A stretch of DNA of 64,000 bases from Ancylobacter lacus. Lineage in GTDB: Bacteria > Pseudomonadota > Alphaproteobacteria > Rhizobiales > Xanthobacteraceae. The notes beneath the pieces are model-generated. The model made no database searches. It saw only the letters and a list, made by a program, of their open reading frames with translations, and was not told where the DNA came from. Below, in pieces: positions 36,296 through 48,083 of this stretch. Position 1 is the first letter of the stretch. Each line of letters starts with the position of its first letter. The position numbers were made by a program, and so were the translations under genes. The stretch spans positions 53,834 to 117,833 of the forward strand of contig NZ_JAHBGE010000047.1 of the NCBI RefSeq assembly GCF_018390635.1, in the 5' to 3' direction.

Positions 36296-36566
36296 TCTCG
36301 AATTCCTGCCGTCGGCCCGGAAGGAATGGGACAGGCTCGGTGCGACGCTGCGCGTCCAATTCAAGAACAAACTGGCGGAGCGGCTGGCCCACCCGCGCGT
36401 CGAGGCCGACGTCCTGCGCGGCATGCCGGATCACTACAAGATCAAACTGCGTGCCGCCGGCTACCGGCTGGTCTACCGCGTCGAGGAGGCGCGGATCACG
36501 GTGGTGGTCGTGGCAGTCGGCAAGCGCGAGCGCGCCGAGGTGTTTGCGATTGCTGCCTCTGCCTGA
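36285..36566 (+). CDS. Type II toxin, RelE/ParE superfamily (StbE-like)
   Basis: This 93-residue RelE-fold toxin reads YSLEFLPSARKEWDRLGATLRVQFKNKL, then LRGMPDHYKIKLRAAGYRLVYRVEEARITVVVVAVGKRER. The pattern KIKLR-GYRLVY and V-GKR matches the RelE/StbE mRNA interferases; the C-terminal Arg residues are usual catalytic contacts. Start ATG 36285 lies inside the end of the antitoxin gene. The pair sits alone between mutS and ppdK, a typical site of acquired modules. Confidence 0.87.
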   Translation: MTYSLEFLPSARKEWDRLGATLRVQFKNKLAERLAHPRVEADVLRGMPDHYKIKLRAAGYRLVYRVEEARITVVVVAVGKRERAEVFAIAASA

Positions 36567-36582
36567 CGGGCAAAAACTGCGA

Positions 36583-36614
36583 TTCTCATTCACACGTTTC
36601 CGTTTGAATGAGAA
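36583..36614. terminator. First hairpin in the toxin/ppdK convergent gap
   Basis: TTCTCATTCA (36583-36592) and TGAATGAGAA (36605-36614) form a perfect 10-bp stem with a 12-nt loop, 17 bp after the toxin stop. It is A/T-richer than local genes and probably came with the toxin-antitoxin module. Confidence 0.5.
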
Positions 36615-36617
36615 ATG

Positions 36618-36648
36618 AAGGAGCCCCCTCACGAGGGGGGGCTCCTTT
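36618..36648. terminator. Strong bidirectional terminator between toxin gene and ppdK
   Basis: AAGGAGCCCCC (36618-36628) pairs perfectly with GGGGGCTCCTT (36637-36647) around an 8-nt loop, with T-rich sequence on both sides. Genes converge here, so it can end transcription from both strands. Confidence 0.8.
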
Positions 36649-36658
36649 GCATGTTTCC

Positions 36659-39337
<2,679 letters not shown>

Positions 39338-39604
39338 TTTTTGAGAATCCGTATCGAGGAGCCGGTGAAAGCGATCCCCGTCCGATGGAAAATCGGCGAG
39401 GTTCGGAAGTCACGTCAGATCAATGAGCTACTGCCCCCGCGGCAGCCTGGTCCCGATCACTTTTCCATCATCGTGTCTAGCGCTTCGCGCATAAGGCTGC
39501 AATTGGCCTTTTGCAGTGCGGCATACGGTCCGGCGTTGAAGCCGATGTGGCGATAGGTCACCTTCCGCGGGCCGGCATCGGGCCGGTCCCGATGAGGTTT
39601 TCCC

Positions 39605-40000
39605 ATGAACGAAAATGCTTTTCTCTCCACCTGGGCACCGCGCGTCCTCAGCGTCCTGCGCATCATGGCCGCGCTCCTGCTCCTGCAGCACGGCACCACC
39701 AAGGTTCTCGGCTTTCCGGTGACGCCGATGACCGGCGTATCGCTCACCGCCCTGCCCGGCATCGCCGGCATCATCGAGCTGGTCGGCGGCGTGCTTCTGG
39801 TGCTGGGGCTGTTCACCCGGCCGGCGGCCTTCATCGTCTCCGGCATGACGGCGGTGGCCTATTTCCTCGTGCACGGCCCGCAGAACTTCTTTCCCGTCAT
39901 CAATGGCGGCGAGCTGGCGGCGCTGTACTGCTTCGTCTTCTTCTACATCGTCTTCGCCGGTCCCGGCCCGTGGAGCGTGGACGCGGCGCTGAAGCGCTGA
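39605..40000 (+). CDS. DoxX family membrane protein
   Basis: This 131-residue, four-helix inner-membrane protein matches DoxX/DoxD-like proteins: LRIMAALLLLQHGTTKVLGFP at helix 1, ELVGGVLLVLGLFTRPAAFIVSGMTAVAYFLVHGP (abridged) in the middle, and the conserved NGGELAALYCFVFFYIVFAGPG near the end. Family members are linked to redox stress handling in the membrane; this one's role is unknown. Confidence 0.88.
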   Translation: MNENAFLSTWAPRVLSVLRIMAALLLLQHGTTKVLGFPVTPMTGVSLTALPGIAGIIELVGGVLLVLGLFTRPAAFIVSGMTAVAYFLVHGPQNFFPVINGGELAALYCFVFFYIVFAGPGPWSVDAALKR

Positions 40001-40031
40001 GCCGGCGGCCGCGCGCCGGCCACCCGCCGCC

Positions 40032-40057
40032 CGGTGCCCGGCCCACGCCGGGCACCG
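40032..40057. terminator. Convergent terminator hairpin between doxX-like and DUF3096 genes
   Basis: CGGTGCCCGGC and GCCGGGCACCG form a perfect 11-bp stem around a CCAC loop, in the 81-bp gap between two converging genes. No U-tract follows; it resembles the G+C-only hairpins after dnaK and pstS in this window. Confidence 0.65.
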
Positions 40058-40081
40058 CCGGCCGGCATCGCGCCGGTCGCG

Positions 40082-40225
40082 TCAGATATGGCCCATCAGG
40101 CCGACGATGCCGATGAAGATGAGATAGATGGCGACGATGAAGTTCAGCAGGCGCGGCATGATGAGGATGAGAATCCCCGCCAGCAGCGCCACGATCGGCT
40201 GCAGAATGATGACGTCGACATTCAT
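40082..40225 (-). CDS. DUF3096 small membrane protein
   Basis: This 47-residue protein consists of two hydrophobic helices (VIILQPIVALLAGILILIMP and LLNFIVAIYLIFIGIVGLMG) joined by a short loop, the pattern of the DUF3096 family. The ATG at 40225 is preceded by AGGAGGGCAAGCGC, an excellent ribosome-binding site, which decides against longer in-frame starts. Function is unknown; the protein is likely an inner-membrane hairpin. Confidence 0.82.
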   Translation of the reverse strand: MNVDVIILQPIVALLAGILILIMPRLLNFIVAIYLIFIGIVGLMGHI

Positions 40226-40474
40226 GCGCTTGCCCTCCTGAGGCGCCGCCCCGGCGGGTGCCAGAGCCACGGGCGCCTGCGGGCCGCTGCGGCCCGGCCG
40301 ACAACGGCGGAGGTAGCCGAAGGTTCCATCCCGCCCGCCTCGCGGTGCCGGCTTGGGGCAGGTGCGTCACGCGTCCGCCGCCCGCCCATGGCCGCCACCG
40401 ACCGGCAGCGGCGGCGGGGGCGGGGGAAAGGCATCCCTTCCGCCCGGCGGCGGTGTACCCCGCCGCGCGGGCCT

Positions 40475-42940
40475 TCAGCCCTCGATGCGCTCGAAATCCG
40501 CCAGCACGCGGGTGACGCGGCGGATGGCGCCGAGCAGGTTCAGCCGGTTGGCGCGCAGCGCGGGGTCGGCGGCGTTCACCGTCACCTTCTCGAAGAAGGC
40601 GTCGACCGGCGCCCGCAGCCCGGCGATGGCAGCCATGGCGCCCTCGAAATCCTCGGCCGCCAGCTTCGCCTCGATCACCGGGGTGGCGGCGGCGATGGCG
40701 TCCGCCAGCGCGCGCTCCTCCGCCTCGACGAACCGCGCGGGGTCGGGCGCGGCGTCGTAGGCGGCGCCGTCCTTCTTCTCCTCGATGCGCAGGATGTTCG
40801 CCGCGCGCTTGGTGCCGGCCAGCAGGTTGCGGCCGTCCTCGGAGGCGAGGAAGCGGGAGAGCGCCTCCACCCGCTTCACCACCAGCAGCAGGTCGTCCTG
40901 CCCCGGCAGGGCGAAGACGGCGTCGACGAGGTCGTGCCGCGCCCCGCTCTCGCGCAGATGCACCTTGAGGCGGTCGGCGAAGAAGGCGAGGAGGTCGTCT
41001 GCTAGCTTATCAATGCCTATTTTAAGCCAAGGTTCTCTTTCGTAGATAGCCTTGCAATAAATGAGATAATCATATTGGCCCGATTCATTCTCGAACCATA
41101 TGCCCGCCTTTAGTTCATCCATAGTGGATAAGCGGCGGCACAACTCTATATACGCTTCCGACCGGCGTTGACTTTCGTCGTCATCGGTAGGGTCGAGGCC
41201 ATCTGGATGCATCATTTGATGGAATGATGCTGACTCTCCAAAGTCGTCGACAAATCCATCTGAGTTGAGGAAGCTACCAACAGTCCCTTTCGCCCAGGTC
41301 TCTTTAGGAGACTCTTCGATTTGAGGATCCCAAATGCGCGCCAGAGACAGGTAGCCGTCCCTAGGGCGGATCGAAAAGATCAGGGCCAAGAAGATAGCGT
41401 CGATGATTACCGTGCGCAGATTCAAGTTTAGTCCGTTCTCCAGCACGATGCGGACCACGCCCAGCGCCGCGCGGCGCAGCGCGTAGGGGTCCTTGGAGCC
41501 GGTCGGCTTCTCGTCGATCGCCCAGAAGCCGACCAGCGTGTCGAGCTTGTCGGCCAGCGCCACGGCGACCGACACCGGCGCGGTCGGCACCCGGTCGGTC
41601 GGGCCCTGCGGCTTGTAGTGCTCTTCCGCCGCCGCCGCGATCTCCGCCGGCAGCCCTTCCAGCGCGGCGTAATAGCGGCCCATCAGCCCCTGCACCTCGG
41701 GGAACTCGCCCACCACCTCGGTGCGCAGGTCGCTCTTCGCGTAGAGCGCGGCCTGCGCCGCCAGCTCCGGGTCGGCGCCGACGAGAGGCGCCAGCTCCCG
41801 CGCCAGCGCGGCGATGCGCTGGATGCGGTCATACTGCGAACCCAGCTTCTCGTGGAACGTGACGTTCCTGAACTTCGCCAGCCGCTCGTCCAGCGGCACG
41901 GTGGCGTTGGTGGTGCGGTCGGTCTCCCAGAAGAACTTGGCGTCGGAGAGCCGGGCGCGGATGACCCGCTCATTGCCGGCGACGATGGCGGCGCCGCCGT
42001 CGCTGGCCGCGAGGTTCGAGACCAGCACGAAGCGGCTGGCGAGCCGGCCGGTGGCGGGGTCGCGCAGCACGAAGCACTTCTGGTTGGCGCGGATGGTGGC
42101 GCGGATCACCTCGTCCGGCACGTCGAGAAAGGCGGGGTCGAAGGCGCCCATCAGCACCACCGGCCATTCCACCAGCCCGGCGATCTCGTCCAGCAGCCCG
42201 GCATCCTCCACCAGCTCCAGCCCCTGCGCGAGGGCAAGGTCCTTGGCGTCGGCGAGGATGATGTCCTTGCGCCGCTCGCGGTCGGCCACCACCTTCGCCG
42301 CCTCCAGCTTGGCGAGGTAGTCCTCCAGCCGGCGCACGCGGATGGTGCCGGAGGAGAGGAAGCGGTGGCCCTGCGTGGTGTCGCCGGAAGCGAGGCCGTC
42401 GATCTCGAAGCGCACCACCTCCGGCTCCTCGGTCTCCGGGCCGAAGGTGCACAGCACGGACTGCAGCGGCCGCACCCAGCGCAGCGAGCCGGCCTGCGCC
42501 GAGGCCTTGCCCCAGCGCATCGATTTCGGCCACGGAAAGGCCCGCACGATCTCCGGCACGATCTCGGCGATCACCTCCGGCGTCGGCCGGCCGTGGCGGT
42601 GGATGCGGGCGACGTAGAACTGGCCCTTCTTCGGGTCGCTCTCGATGGTCGCCTCGTCGAGCGAGGCGAGGCCCGAGGCCTTCAGGAAGCCGTCGATCGC
42701 CGCCTGCGGCGCGCCGACGCGCGGACCCTTGCGCTCCTCGTGCCGGTCCGGCTGGGCGGCGGGCAGGCCGTGGACCGCCAGCGCCAGCCGGCGCGGGGTG
42801 ACGAAGGCCTTGGCGCCCTCATAGAGCAGGCCCCGCTCCACCAGGGCGTCGGTGACGAGCTTCCTCAGGCTGTCGGCAGCGGCCGCCTGCATGCGGGCGG
42901 GAATTTCTTCGCTGAACAGTTCGAGCAGAAGGTCGGGCAT
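40475..42940 (-). CDS. glyS: Glycine-tRNA ligase beta subunit with a large internal insert
   Basis: GlyS pairs with GlyQ to charge tRNA-Gly. The N-terminal region ([15 protein letters not shown]), the central [20 protein letters not shown] and the C-terminal [20 protein letters not shown] are standard. The protein is 821 residues, well above the usual roughly 690-750. Between RIVLENGL (residue about 503) and [15 protein letters not shown] (about 650), where bacterial GlyS normally has a short link, there are about 135 extra residues ([19 protein letters not shown] through [18 protein letters not shown]). This part is about 50% G+C by hand count over 41041-41400, against about 73% in a flanking line. 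The frame stays open. I do not recognise the insert. Confidence 0.95.
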   Translation of the reverse strand: MPDLLLELFSEEIPARMQAAAADSLRKLVTDALVERGLLYEGAKAFVTPRRLALAVHGLPAAQPDRHEERKGPRVGAPQAAIDGFLKASGLASLDEATIESDPKKGQFYVARIHRHGRPTPEVIAEIVPEIVRAFPWPKSMRWGKASAQAGSLRWVRPLQSVLCTFGPETEEPEVVRFEIDGLASGDTTQGHRFLSSGTIRVRRLEDYLAKLEAAKVVADRERRKDIILADAKDLALAQGLELVEDAGLLDEIAGLVEWPVVLMGAFDPAFLDVPDEVIRATIRANQKCFVLRDPATGRLASRFVLVSNLAASDGGAAIVAGNERVIRARLSDAKFFWETDRTTNATVPLDERLAKFRNVTFHEKLGSQYDRIQRIAALARELAPLVGADPELAAQAALYAKSDLRTEVVGEFPEVQGLMGRYYAALEGLPAEIAAAAEEHYKPQGPTDRVPTAPVSVAVALADKLDTLVGFWAIDEKPTGSKDPYALRRAALGVVRIVLENGLNLNLRTVIIDAIFLALIFSIRPRDGYLSLARIWDPQIEESPKETWAKGTVGSFLNSDGFVDDFGESASFHQMMHPDGLDPTDDDESQRRSEAYIELCRRLSTMDELKAGIWFENESGQYDYLIYCKAIYEREPWLKIGIDKLADDLLAFFADRLKVHLRESGARHDLVDAVFALPGQDDLLLVVKRVEALSRFLASEDGRNLLAGTKRAANILRIEEKKDGAAYDAAPDPARFVEAEERALADAIAAATPVIEAKLAAEDFEGAMAAIAGLRAPVDAFFEKVTVNAADPALRANRLNLLGAIRRVTRVLADFERIEG

Positions 42941-43047
42941 GGCTGGCGGTCTCGGCGGCGGGACGCGGCGGGAAGGCCCGGCGTTCCGGGATGAAGGATC
43001 GCGCCGGACCTAGCACGGCCCGGCGGGCGATGGAAATACGGCGCGGC

Positions 43048-44400
43048 TCAGCGCAGCGGCTGGCCGGTGCGGTCGCGCAGGGTGAGGGCGGCGGCCAGCG
43101 ACACCGCCGCCATGATGATGAGATAGACCGCCGGCCCCATGTCGTCATGCTCGCGGGTGACGAGATAGACCGCCACCATCGGCGCGGTGCCGCCGGCGAC
43201 GCCGAGCGCGAGGTTGTAGCTGAACGACACCGCCGAGCAGCGCGCCCCGGCGCGGAACATCTCCACCAGCGCCGCCGGCATCGGCCCGCAATAGGTCGAC
43301 ATCAGCACCGCGAAGCCGAGCTGGCCGACGATGACGCCGGTGGCGTCGCCGCTGCTGAGCAGGCGGAACAGCGGCCAGGACAGCACGATGAGGCCGATGA
43401 GGCCCGCCACCATCAGCCGCTTGCGGCCGATAAGGTCCGACAGAAGCCCGCAGGCCGGGCACAGCACCAGCAGCACCACCATGGTGGCGGTGTTGATCTG
43501 CAGCGAGTTGCGCACCGAGAGGCCGTCCACCTCCTGCATGTAGGTGGTGAGGTAGACGAACAGCAGGTAAAAGCCCGCCCCCAGCATCACGCTCAGCGCC
43601 ATCGCCCGCAGCATGTCCGCCCCGTCCCGCCGGAAGGCATCGACGATGGGCAGCGGCACGCGCGGCGTGGGGCTGGGCTCGCGCACGCCGGCCGCCGGCG
43701 CGGCGGCGGGTTCGCGCCCGGTCCGCCGCAGCACGAAGGCGAAGCCGCCGAGCACGATGCCGGCGAGGAACGGCACCCGCCAGCCCCAGGCCAGCAGGTC
43801 GGCCTGAGACATCAGCGAGGCGGTGAGCGCGGCCACCGCGGAACCGAGCAGCGTGCCCCCGCTGGCGCCGAAGCCGGCGAAGGAGGTGAGGAAGCCGCGC
43901 CGCCCCGGCGCCGCGTTCTCGGCGAGGAAGATGGCCGACATGGTGTATTCGCCGCCGATCGAGAGCCCCTGCGCCAGCCGCAGCAGCAGCAGCAGCACCG
44001 GCGCCGCCTCGCCCAGCGTGGCGTAGGTCGGCAGCAGGCCGATGGCGACGGTGGAGAGCGTCATCAGCCCGGCCGAGACGTAGAGCGCGAAGCGCCGGCC
44101 GTGGCGGTCGCCGATATGGCCGAACACGATGCCGCCCAGCGGCCGCATGAGGAAGGAGGCGGCGAAGATGCCGAAGGCCGAGATCAGCCCGACGAAGGCG
44201 TCCCCGGCGGGAAAGAAATTGGCGGCGAACACCGCGGCGAGGAAGCCATAGGCGGCGAAGTCGTACCATTCCAGCATGTTGCCGAGCACGCCGGCCAGCA
44301 GCATGCGCGGGCTGGCGCCGCCGCCGGCCGCGGAGGAGCCGGCCGCGGGCGCGCCCGCCCCGGTCGGAAGGCGTTCACGGTCGAAGCCGGTGGCCGTCAT
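43048..44400 (-). CDS. MFS transporter, metabolite:H+ symporter (MHS) family
   Basis: This 450-residue, twelve-helix carrier begins with WYDFAAYGFLAAVFAANFFP and has the MHS loop GHIGDRHGRR between helices 2 and 3 and RLAQGLSIGGEYTMSAIFLAE in helix 4. It is similar to ProP/KgtP-type organic-acid or osmolyte importers. ATG 44400 is preferred because upstream in-frame residues are Pro/Arg-rich and not conserved. It sits between glyQ and glyS on the same strand, splitting a pair that is normally close together. Confidence 0.88.
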   Translation of the reverse strand: MTATGFDRERLPTGAGAPAAGSSAAGGGASPRMLLAGVLGNMLEWYDFAAYGFLAAVFAANFFPAGDAFVGLISAFGIFAASFLMRPLGGIVFGHIGDRHGRRFALYVSAGLMTLSTVAIGLLPTYATLGEAAPVLLLLLRLAQGLSIGGEYTMSAIFLAENAAPGRRGFLTSFAGFGASGGTLLGSAVAALTASLMSQADLLAWGWRVPFLAGIVLGGFAFVLRRTGREPAAAPAAGVREPSPTPRVPLPIVDAFRRDGADMLRAMALSVMLGAGFYLLFVYLTTYMQEVDGLSVRNSLQINTATMVVLLVLCPACGLLSDLIGRKRLMVAGLIGLIVLSWPLFRLLSSGDATGVIVGQLGFAVLMSTYCGPMPAALVEMFRAGARCSAVSFSYNLALGVAGGTAPMVAVYLVTREHDDMGPAVYLIIMAAVSLAAALTLRDRTGQPLR

Positions 44401-44495
44401 GGCGGACTCTCGGATGGGGGTGCGGAAAAGCAGGCCGGGAAGACGTCGAGGAAAGGCGCAGGCGTGAGGGGGCGGCGGACGCGGGCTGGGCGACG

Positions 44496-44840
44496 TCAAG
44501 GGGCTACCGCGCGGCCCGCGCTTCCGCAATCCCTTTCCTCAGCTCCGGGGCTCCACGCTGCGGTTGATGACGTCGCGATTTCCCGGGCGATGAAATGGCG
44601 CGGATTGGAGGTGCCGGCGAGCTCGGAGAGGATGCCGACGGCAACGAGGGATTCGATGTTGAGCTGGGCGGAGCGATACTGAACGCCGAGCAACGACGCG
44701 ACGCCCGGAATGGTAACCAATGGGCTGCGGAACAGGTGGTCGATGATCGCCAGCAGATGTGACGAGCGCCCCGCCCCGGTCGCCCGCGCACGAAAGTCGC
44801 GCTGCAGATCGAGCAGGGCGCCCGCTCGGGGAGGCTGCGA
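44496..44840 (-). pseudogene. 5'-truncated Fic/DOC family gene remnant
   Basis: Reading the minus strand from about 44840 gives LLDLQRDFRARATGAGRSS, then LLAIIDHLFRSPLVTIPGVA, then SLLGVQYRSAQLNIESLVAV, then GILSELAGTSNPRHFIAREI. This is the C-terminal winged-helix end of Fic-family AMPylator-like proteins. The HPFxxGNGR catalytic core and everything N-terminal to it are absent; upstream lies the glyQ end. After REI the frame runs on without similarity to a stop at 44496. It is therefore a decayed fragment, not a functional gene. Confidence 0.6.
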
Positions 44841-44893
44841 AATCCTCGACTTTCACTACCTGCAATCCTGCCCGGCAGGATTGGCAGCTTTTA

Positions 44894-45847
44894 TCATCCC
44901 GCCGCGCTGTCCGCCGCCGCGCCGCCCGCCGCGGTGGCGAGCCAGGCGGCGCCGCAGGCTTTCGCCAGCTCGCGCACCCGCAGGATGTAGCTCTGGCGTT
45001 CCGTCACCGAGATGACGCCCCGCGCATCGAGCAGGTTGAACACGTGGCTCGCCTTGATGCACTGGTCATAGGCCGGCTGCGCCATGAGATGGCGGGAGCG
45101 GTCGGCGTTCCAGCCGGCCTCGAGATATTTCGCCGCCGCGCTCTCGGCCATGCGGAACTGTTCCAGCAGCATGGCGGTGTCGGCGTGCTCGAAATTGTGC
45201 CGGGAATATTCCTCCTCGGCCTGGAGGAAGACGTCGCCATAGGTGACCTTCTCGTCACCCTCGCGGCCGTTGAAATTGAGGTCGTAGACGTTCTCCACGC
45301 CCTGCACATACATGGCGAGGCGTTCGAGGCCATAGGTCAGCTCGCCGGCCACCGGCGCGCATTCGAAGCCGGCCACCTGCTGGAAATAGGTGAACTGCGA
45401 GACCTCCATGCCGTCGCACCAGCACTCCCAGCCGAGCCCCCAGGCGCCCAGCGTCGGGCTTTCCCAGTCGTCCTCGACGAAGCGCACGTCGTGCAGCTTC
45501 AGGTCGATGCCGATGGCGTCGAGCGAGGCGAGGTAGAGGTCCTGCAGGTCCGGCGGCGAGGGCTTCAGGATGACCTGGTACTGGTAGTAATGCTGCAACC
45601 GGTTGGGGTTCTTGCCGTAGCGGCCGTCCTTCGGCCGGCGCGAGGGCTGGACATAGGCCGCCTTCCACGGCCGCGGCCCCAGCGCGCGCAGCGTGGTGGC
45701 GGGGTGGAAGGTGCCGGCCCCCACCTCCATGTCGTAGGGCTGCAGCACGACGCAGCCCTTGTCCGCCCAGAAGCGCTGGAGCGCGAGGATGAGACCCTGG
45801 AACGAACGGTCGGGCCGCATGTGGGGCGGAAGCGTGGGATCGATCAT
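44894..45847 (-). CDS. glyQ: Glycine-tRNA ligase alpha subunit
   Basis: This 317-residue catalytic subunit has [35 protein letters not shown] (abridged) at the N-terminus, [29 protein letters not shown] (abridged) and [21 protein letters not shown] for the class II active site. Length is standard. It is the first gene in a minus-strand series that ends with glyS, but an MFS gene and a fic remnant lie between the two subunits. Confidence 0.98.
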   Translation of the reverse strand: MIDPTLPPHMRPDRSFQGLILALQRFWADKGCVVLQPYDMEVGAGTFHPATTLRALGPRPWKAAYVQPSRRPKDGRYGKNPNRLQHYYQYQVILKPSPPDLQDLYLASLDAIGIDLKLHDVRFVEDDWESPTLGAWGLGWECWCDGMEVSQFTYFQQVAGFECAPVAGELTYGLERLAMYVQGVENVYDLNFNGREGDEKVTYGDVFLQAEEEYSRHNFEHADTAMLLEQFRMAESAAAKYLEAGWNADRSRHLMAQPAYDQCIKASHVFNLLDARGVISVTERQSYILRVRELAKACGAAWLATAAGGAAADSAAG

Positions 45848-46003
45848 GGGATGAGCCGGCGTTTGAGGTGGCGGCAACCTAGTCCGCCGCCCCCGGCCGA
45901 TCAAGGCGCCGTGGCGCCGGCTGGGCCGAAGCGGCGGCCGGCGCGGAGGACGAGCGGCGGCGACCGGCTTTTGGCCCCGCCGCAAACCGACTAAGGAAGA
46001 GGC

Positions 46004-47632
46004 ATGGCCGACACCCCGCCCGATTCCCCCGTCTCCAACGCCCTCGACTGGAGCGTCTCCGAGCTCTCCGGCGCGCTGAAGCGCACGGTGGAGGATGCGT
46101 TCGGCCATGTGCGGGTGCGCGGCGAGATTTCCGGCTATCGCGGGCCGCACTCCTCCGGCCACGCCTATTTCTCGCTGAAGGACGCCAGCGCCCGGCTCGA
46201 CGCGGTGGTGTGGAAGGGCACGTTCGGCCGGCTGAAGGTGCGGCCGGAGGAGGGGCTGGAGGTGGTCGCCATCGGCCGCATCACCACCTTTCCCGGCAAG
46301 TCCTCCTATCAGATCGTCATCGACCAGATCGAGTTCGCCGGCGCCGGCGCCATCATGGCGATGCTGGAGGAGAGGAAGCGCCGCCTCGCCGCCGAGGGGC
46401 TGTTCGCCCCCGAGCGCAAGCGCCGCCCGCCCTTCCTGCCCGGCGTGATCGGCGTCGTCACCTCGCCGACCGGCGCGGTGATCCGCGACATCCTGCACCG
46501 GCTGGCGGACCGCTTTCCCCGCCGGGTGCTGGTGTGGCCGGTGCGGGTGCAGGGCGACACCTGCGGCGCCGAGGTGGCCGCCGCCATCCGCGGCTTCAAC
46601 GCGCTGGCGCCCGGCGGGCCGGTGCCGCGGCCGGACGTGCTGATCGTGGCGCGCGGCGGCGGCTCGCTGGAGGACCTGCTCGGCTTCAGCGAGGAGGCGG
46701 TGGTACGCGCCGCCGCCGAGAGCGGCATCCCGCTGATCTCCGCGGTCGGCCACGAGACCGACGTCACCCTCATCGACTTCGCCGCGGATGTGCGCGCCCC
46801 CACCCCCACCGCCGCCGCCGAGATGGCGGTGCCGGTGCGGGCGGAGCTGCTCGCCGAGGTCGCCAGCCTCGATGCCCGCCGCCGGCGCGCCATGGCGCGG
46901 GCCGGGGAGCAGCGCCGGGCCGAGCTGCGCGCGCTCTCCCGGCTGCTGCCCACCGCCGAGGCCCTGCTCGCCGTGCCGCGCCAGCGCCTCGACATCGCCG
47001 CGCAGCGGCTGCCGCGGGCGCTGAAGGCCAATGCCGCGGCGCACCGGCTGCGGCTCGCGCGCGCCGAGGCGCGGTTCTCCCCTGCCCTGCTGGCCGGCCA
47101 GATCGCCCGCCGCCGGGAACGCGCGCTGGTTCTGGCGGACCGGCTGCCGCGGGCGCTGAAGGCCGCCACCGCCGGCCACCGGCTGCGCCTCGCCCGGCTG
47201 GAGGCCCGGCTCGGCCTCAGCGCGCAGGCCCACGCCAACCGGGTGGAGCGCGGGCGCGAGCGGGTCGAAACCCTGGCCGGGCGGCTGCGGCGCGCGCTGC
47301 GGCAGGACGGCCGGCGCCGCCGCGAGCGGCTGGACGCGATGGACAAGCTGCTGACGGCGCTGTCCTATCGCGGCGTGCTGGAGCGCGGCTTCGCGCTGGT
47401 GCGCGGCCCCTCGGGCGAGCCGGTGCGCCGGGCCGCCGAGGTGGCGCCGGGCGCGCGGCTTACCCTGCAATTCGCCGACGCCGACCTCGCCGCGGTGGCG
47501 GAAGGCCCGGTGGCGGCGGGAGAAGGCCCGGCGGCGACCGGCCCGGCGCCGGAGGTCCGCACGGCCCGCCGCGACAAGGCCCGGGCCCGGGAGAAGCCGG
47601 CCGCGCCGCGGCAGCCCTCGCTGTTCGAGTGA
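46004..47632 (+). CDS. xseA: Exodeoxyribonuclease VII large subunit
   Basis: This 542-residue subunit begins with an OB-fold domain ([25 protein letters not shown], abridged), then the catalytic domain with [19 protein letters not shown] and the conserved [23 protein letters not shown] and [19 protein letters not shown] long coiled-coil region of Arg/Ala-rich repeats follows (about 275-455). It forms with XseB a nuclease degrading single-stranded DNA. The C-terminal tail is Ala/Gly-rich and variable. Confidence 0.97.
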   Translation: MADTPPDSPVSNALDWSVSELSGALKRTVEDAFGHVRVRGEISGYRGPHSSGHAYFSLKDASARLDAVVWKGTFGRLKVRPEEGLEVVAIGRITTFPGKSSYQIVIDQIEFAGAGAIMAMLEERKRRLAAEGLFAPERKRRPPFLPGVIGVVTSPTGAVIRDILHRLADRFPRRVLVWPVRVQGDTCGAEVAAAIRGFNALAPGGPVPRPDVLIVARGGGSLEDLLGFSEEAVVRAAAESGIPLISAVGHETDVTLIDFAADVRAPTPTAAAEMAVPVRAELLAEVASLDARRRRAMARAGEQRRAELRALSRLLPTAEALLAVPRQRLDIAAQRLPRALKANAAAHRLRLARAEARFSPALLAGQIARRRERALVLADRLPRALKAATAGHRLRLARLEARLGLSAQAHANRVERGRERVETLAGRLRRALRQDGRRRRERLDAMDKLLTALSYRGVLERGFALVRGPSGEPVRRAAEVAPGARLTLQFADADLAAVAEGPVAAGEGPAATGPAPEVRTARRDKARAREKPAAPRQPSLFE

Positions 47633-47837
47633 CGCGGCGGGGCGAGCCGCGCCGCCCCGATGATCCGCCCGGCGGCGCATCGACGGCACGCCCGCCGGAT
47701 ATGCGGGGCGGAGCGCCCGGCGGGGAGCCGGCCGGCCCCTGCCCTCTCCGGCCGCGGCACCTGCCGGTGGGGCCGGCTTGCGGCAGGCCGGCCGGGTCGC
47801 CATTATATCGCCTTGTAGACGCAGGATGAGCGCGGCC

Positions 47838-48062
47838 ATGAACCGCTTTGAACGTTTCCCGCCCGCCTCCGGCGAGGCCGAAATCCGCTATCTCGACGGC
47901 GATTTCCGCATCGTCCGGCCGGGCACCTTCGTGCGCTGCGCCGTGACCGGGCAGCCCATCCCGCTGGACGAACTGCGCTACTGGAGCGTCGACCTTCAGG
48001 AGGCCTACGCCAGCCCGCAGGCGGTTCTCGCCCGGCTGCACCCCGGCCGCGCCACGCGGTAA
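47838..48062 (+). CDS. DUF2093 family protein
   Basis: This 74-residue cytoplasmic protein matches the alphaproteobacterial DUF2093 family: [20 protein letters not shown], then [20 protein letters not shown], then [11 protein letters not shown]. The RCAVTG...I segment resembles a degenerate zinc-ribbon knuckle with a single cysteine. Family proteins begin MNRFE, which selects ATG 47838; an in-frame ATG at 47826 is possible. Its place beside lpxK is conserved in Hyphomicrobiales, but its role is unknown. Confidence 0.85.
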   Translation: MNRFERFPPASGEAEIRYLDGDFRIVRPGTFVRCAVTGQPIPLDELRYWSVDLQEAYASPQAVLARLHPGRATR

Positions 48063-48083
48063 GTTAAGACGGAACGGCGCGCC

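Noticed and set aside
41008-41425. Intein or group I/II intron in glyS
   Set aside because: The block lacks the Cys/Ser start and His-Asn plus nucleophile end of inteins, and an intron would not be expected to keep an open frame throughout. An acquired domain fits better.
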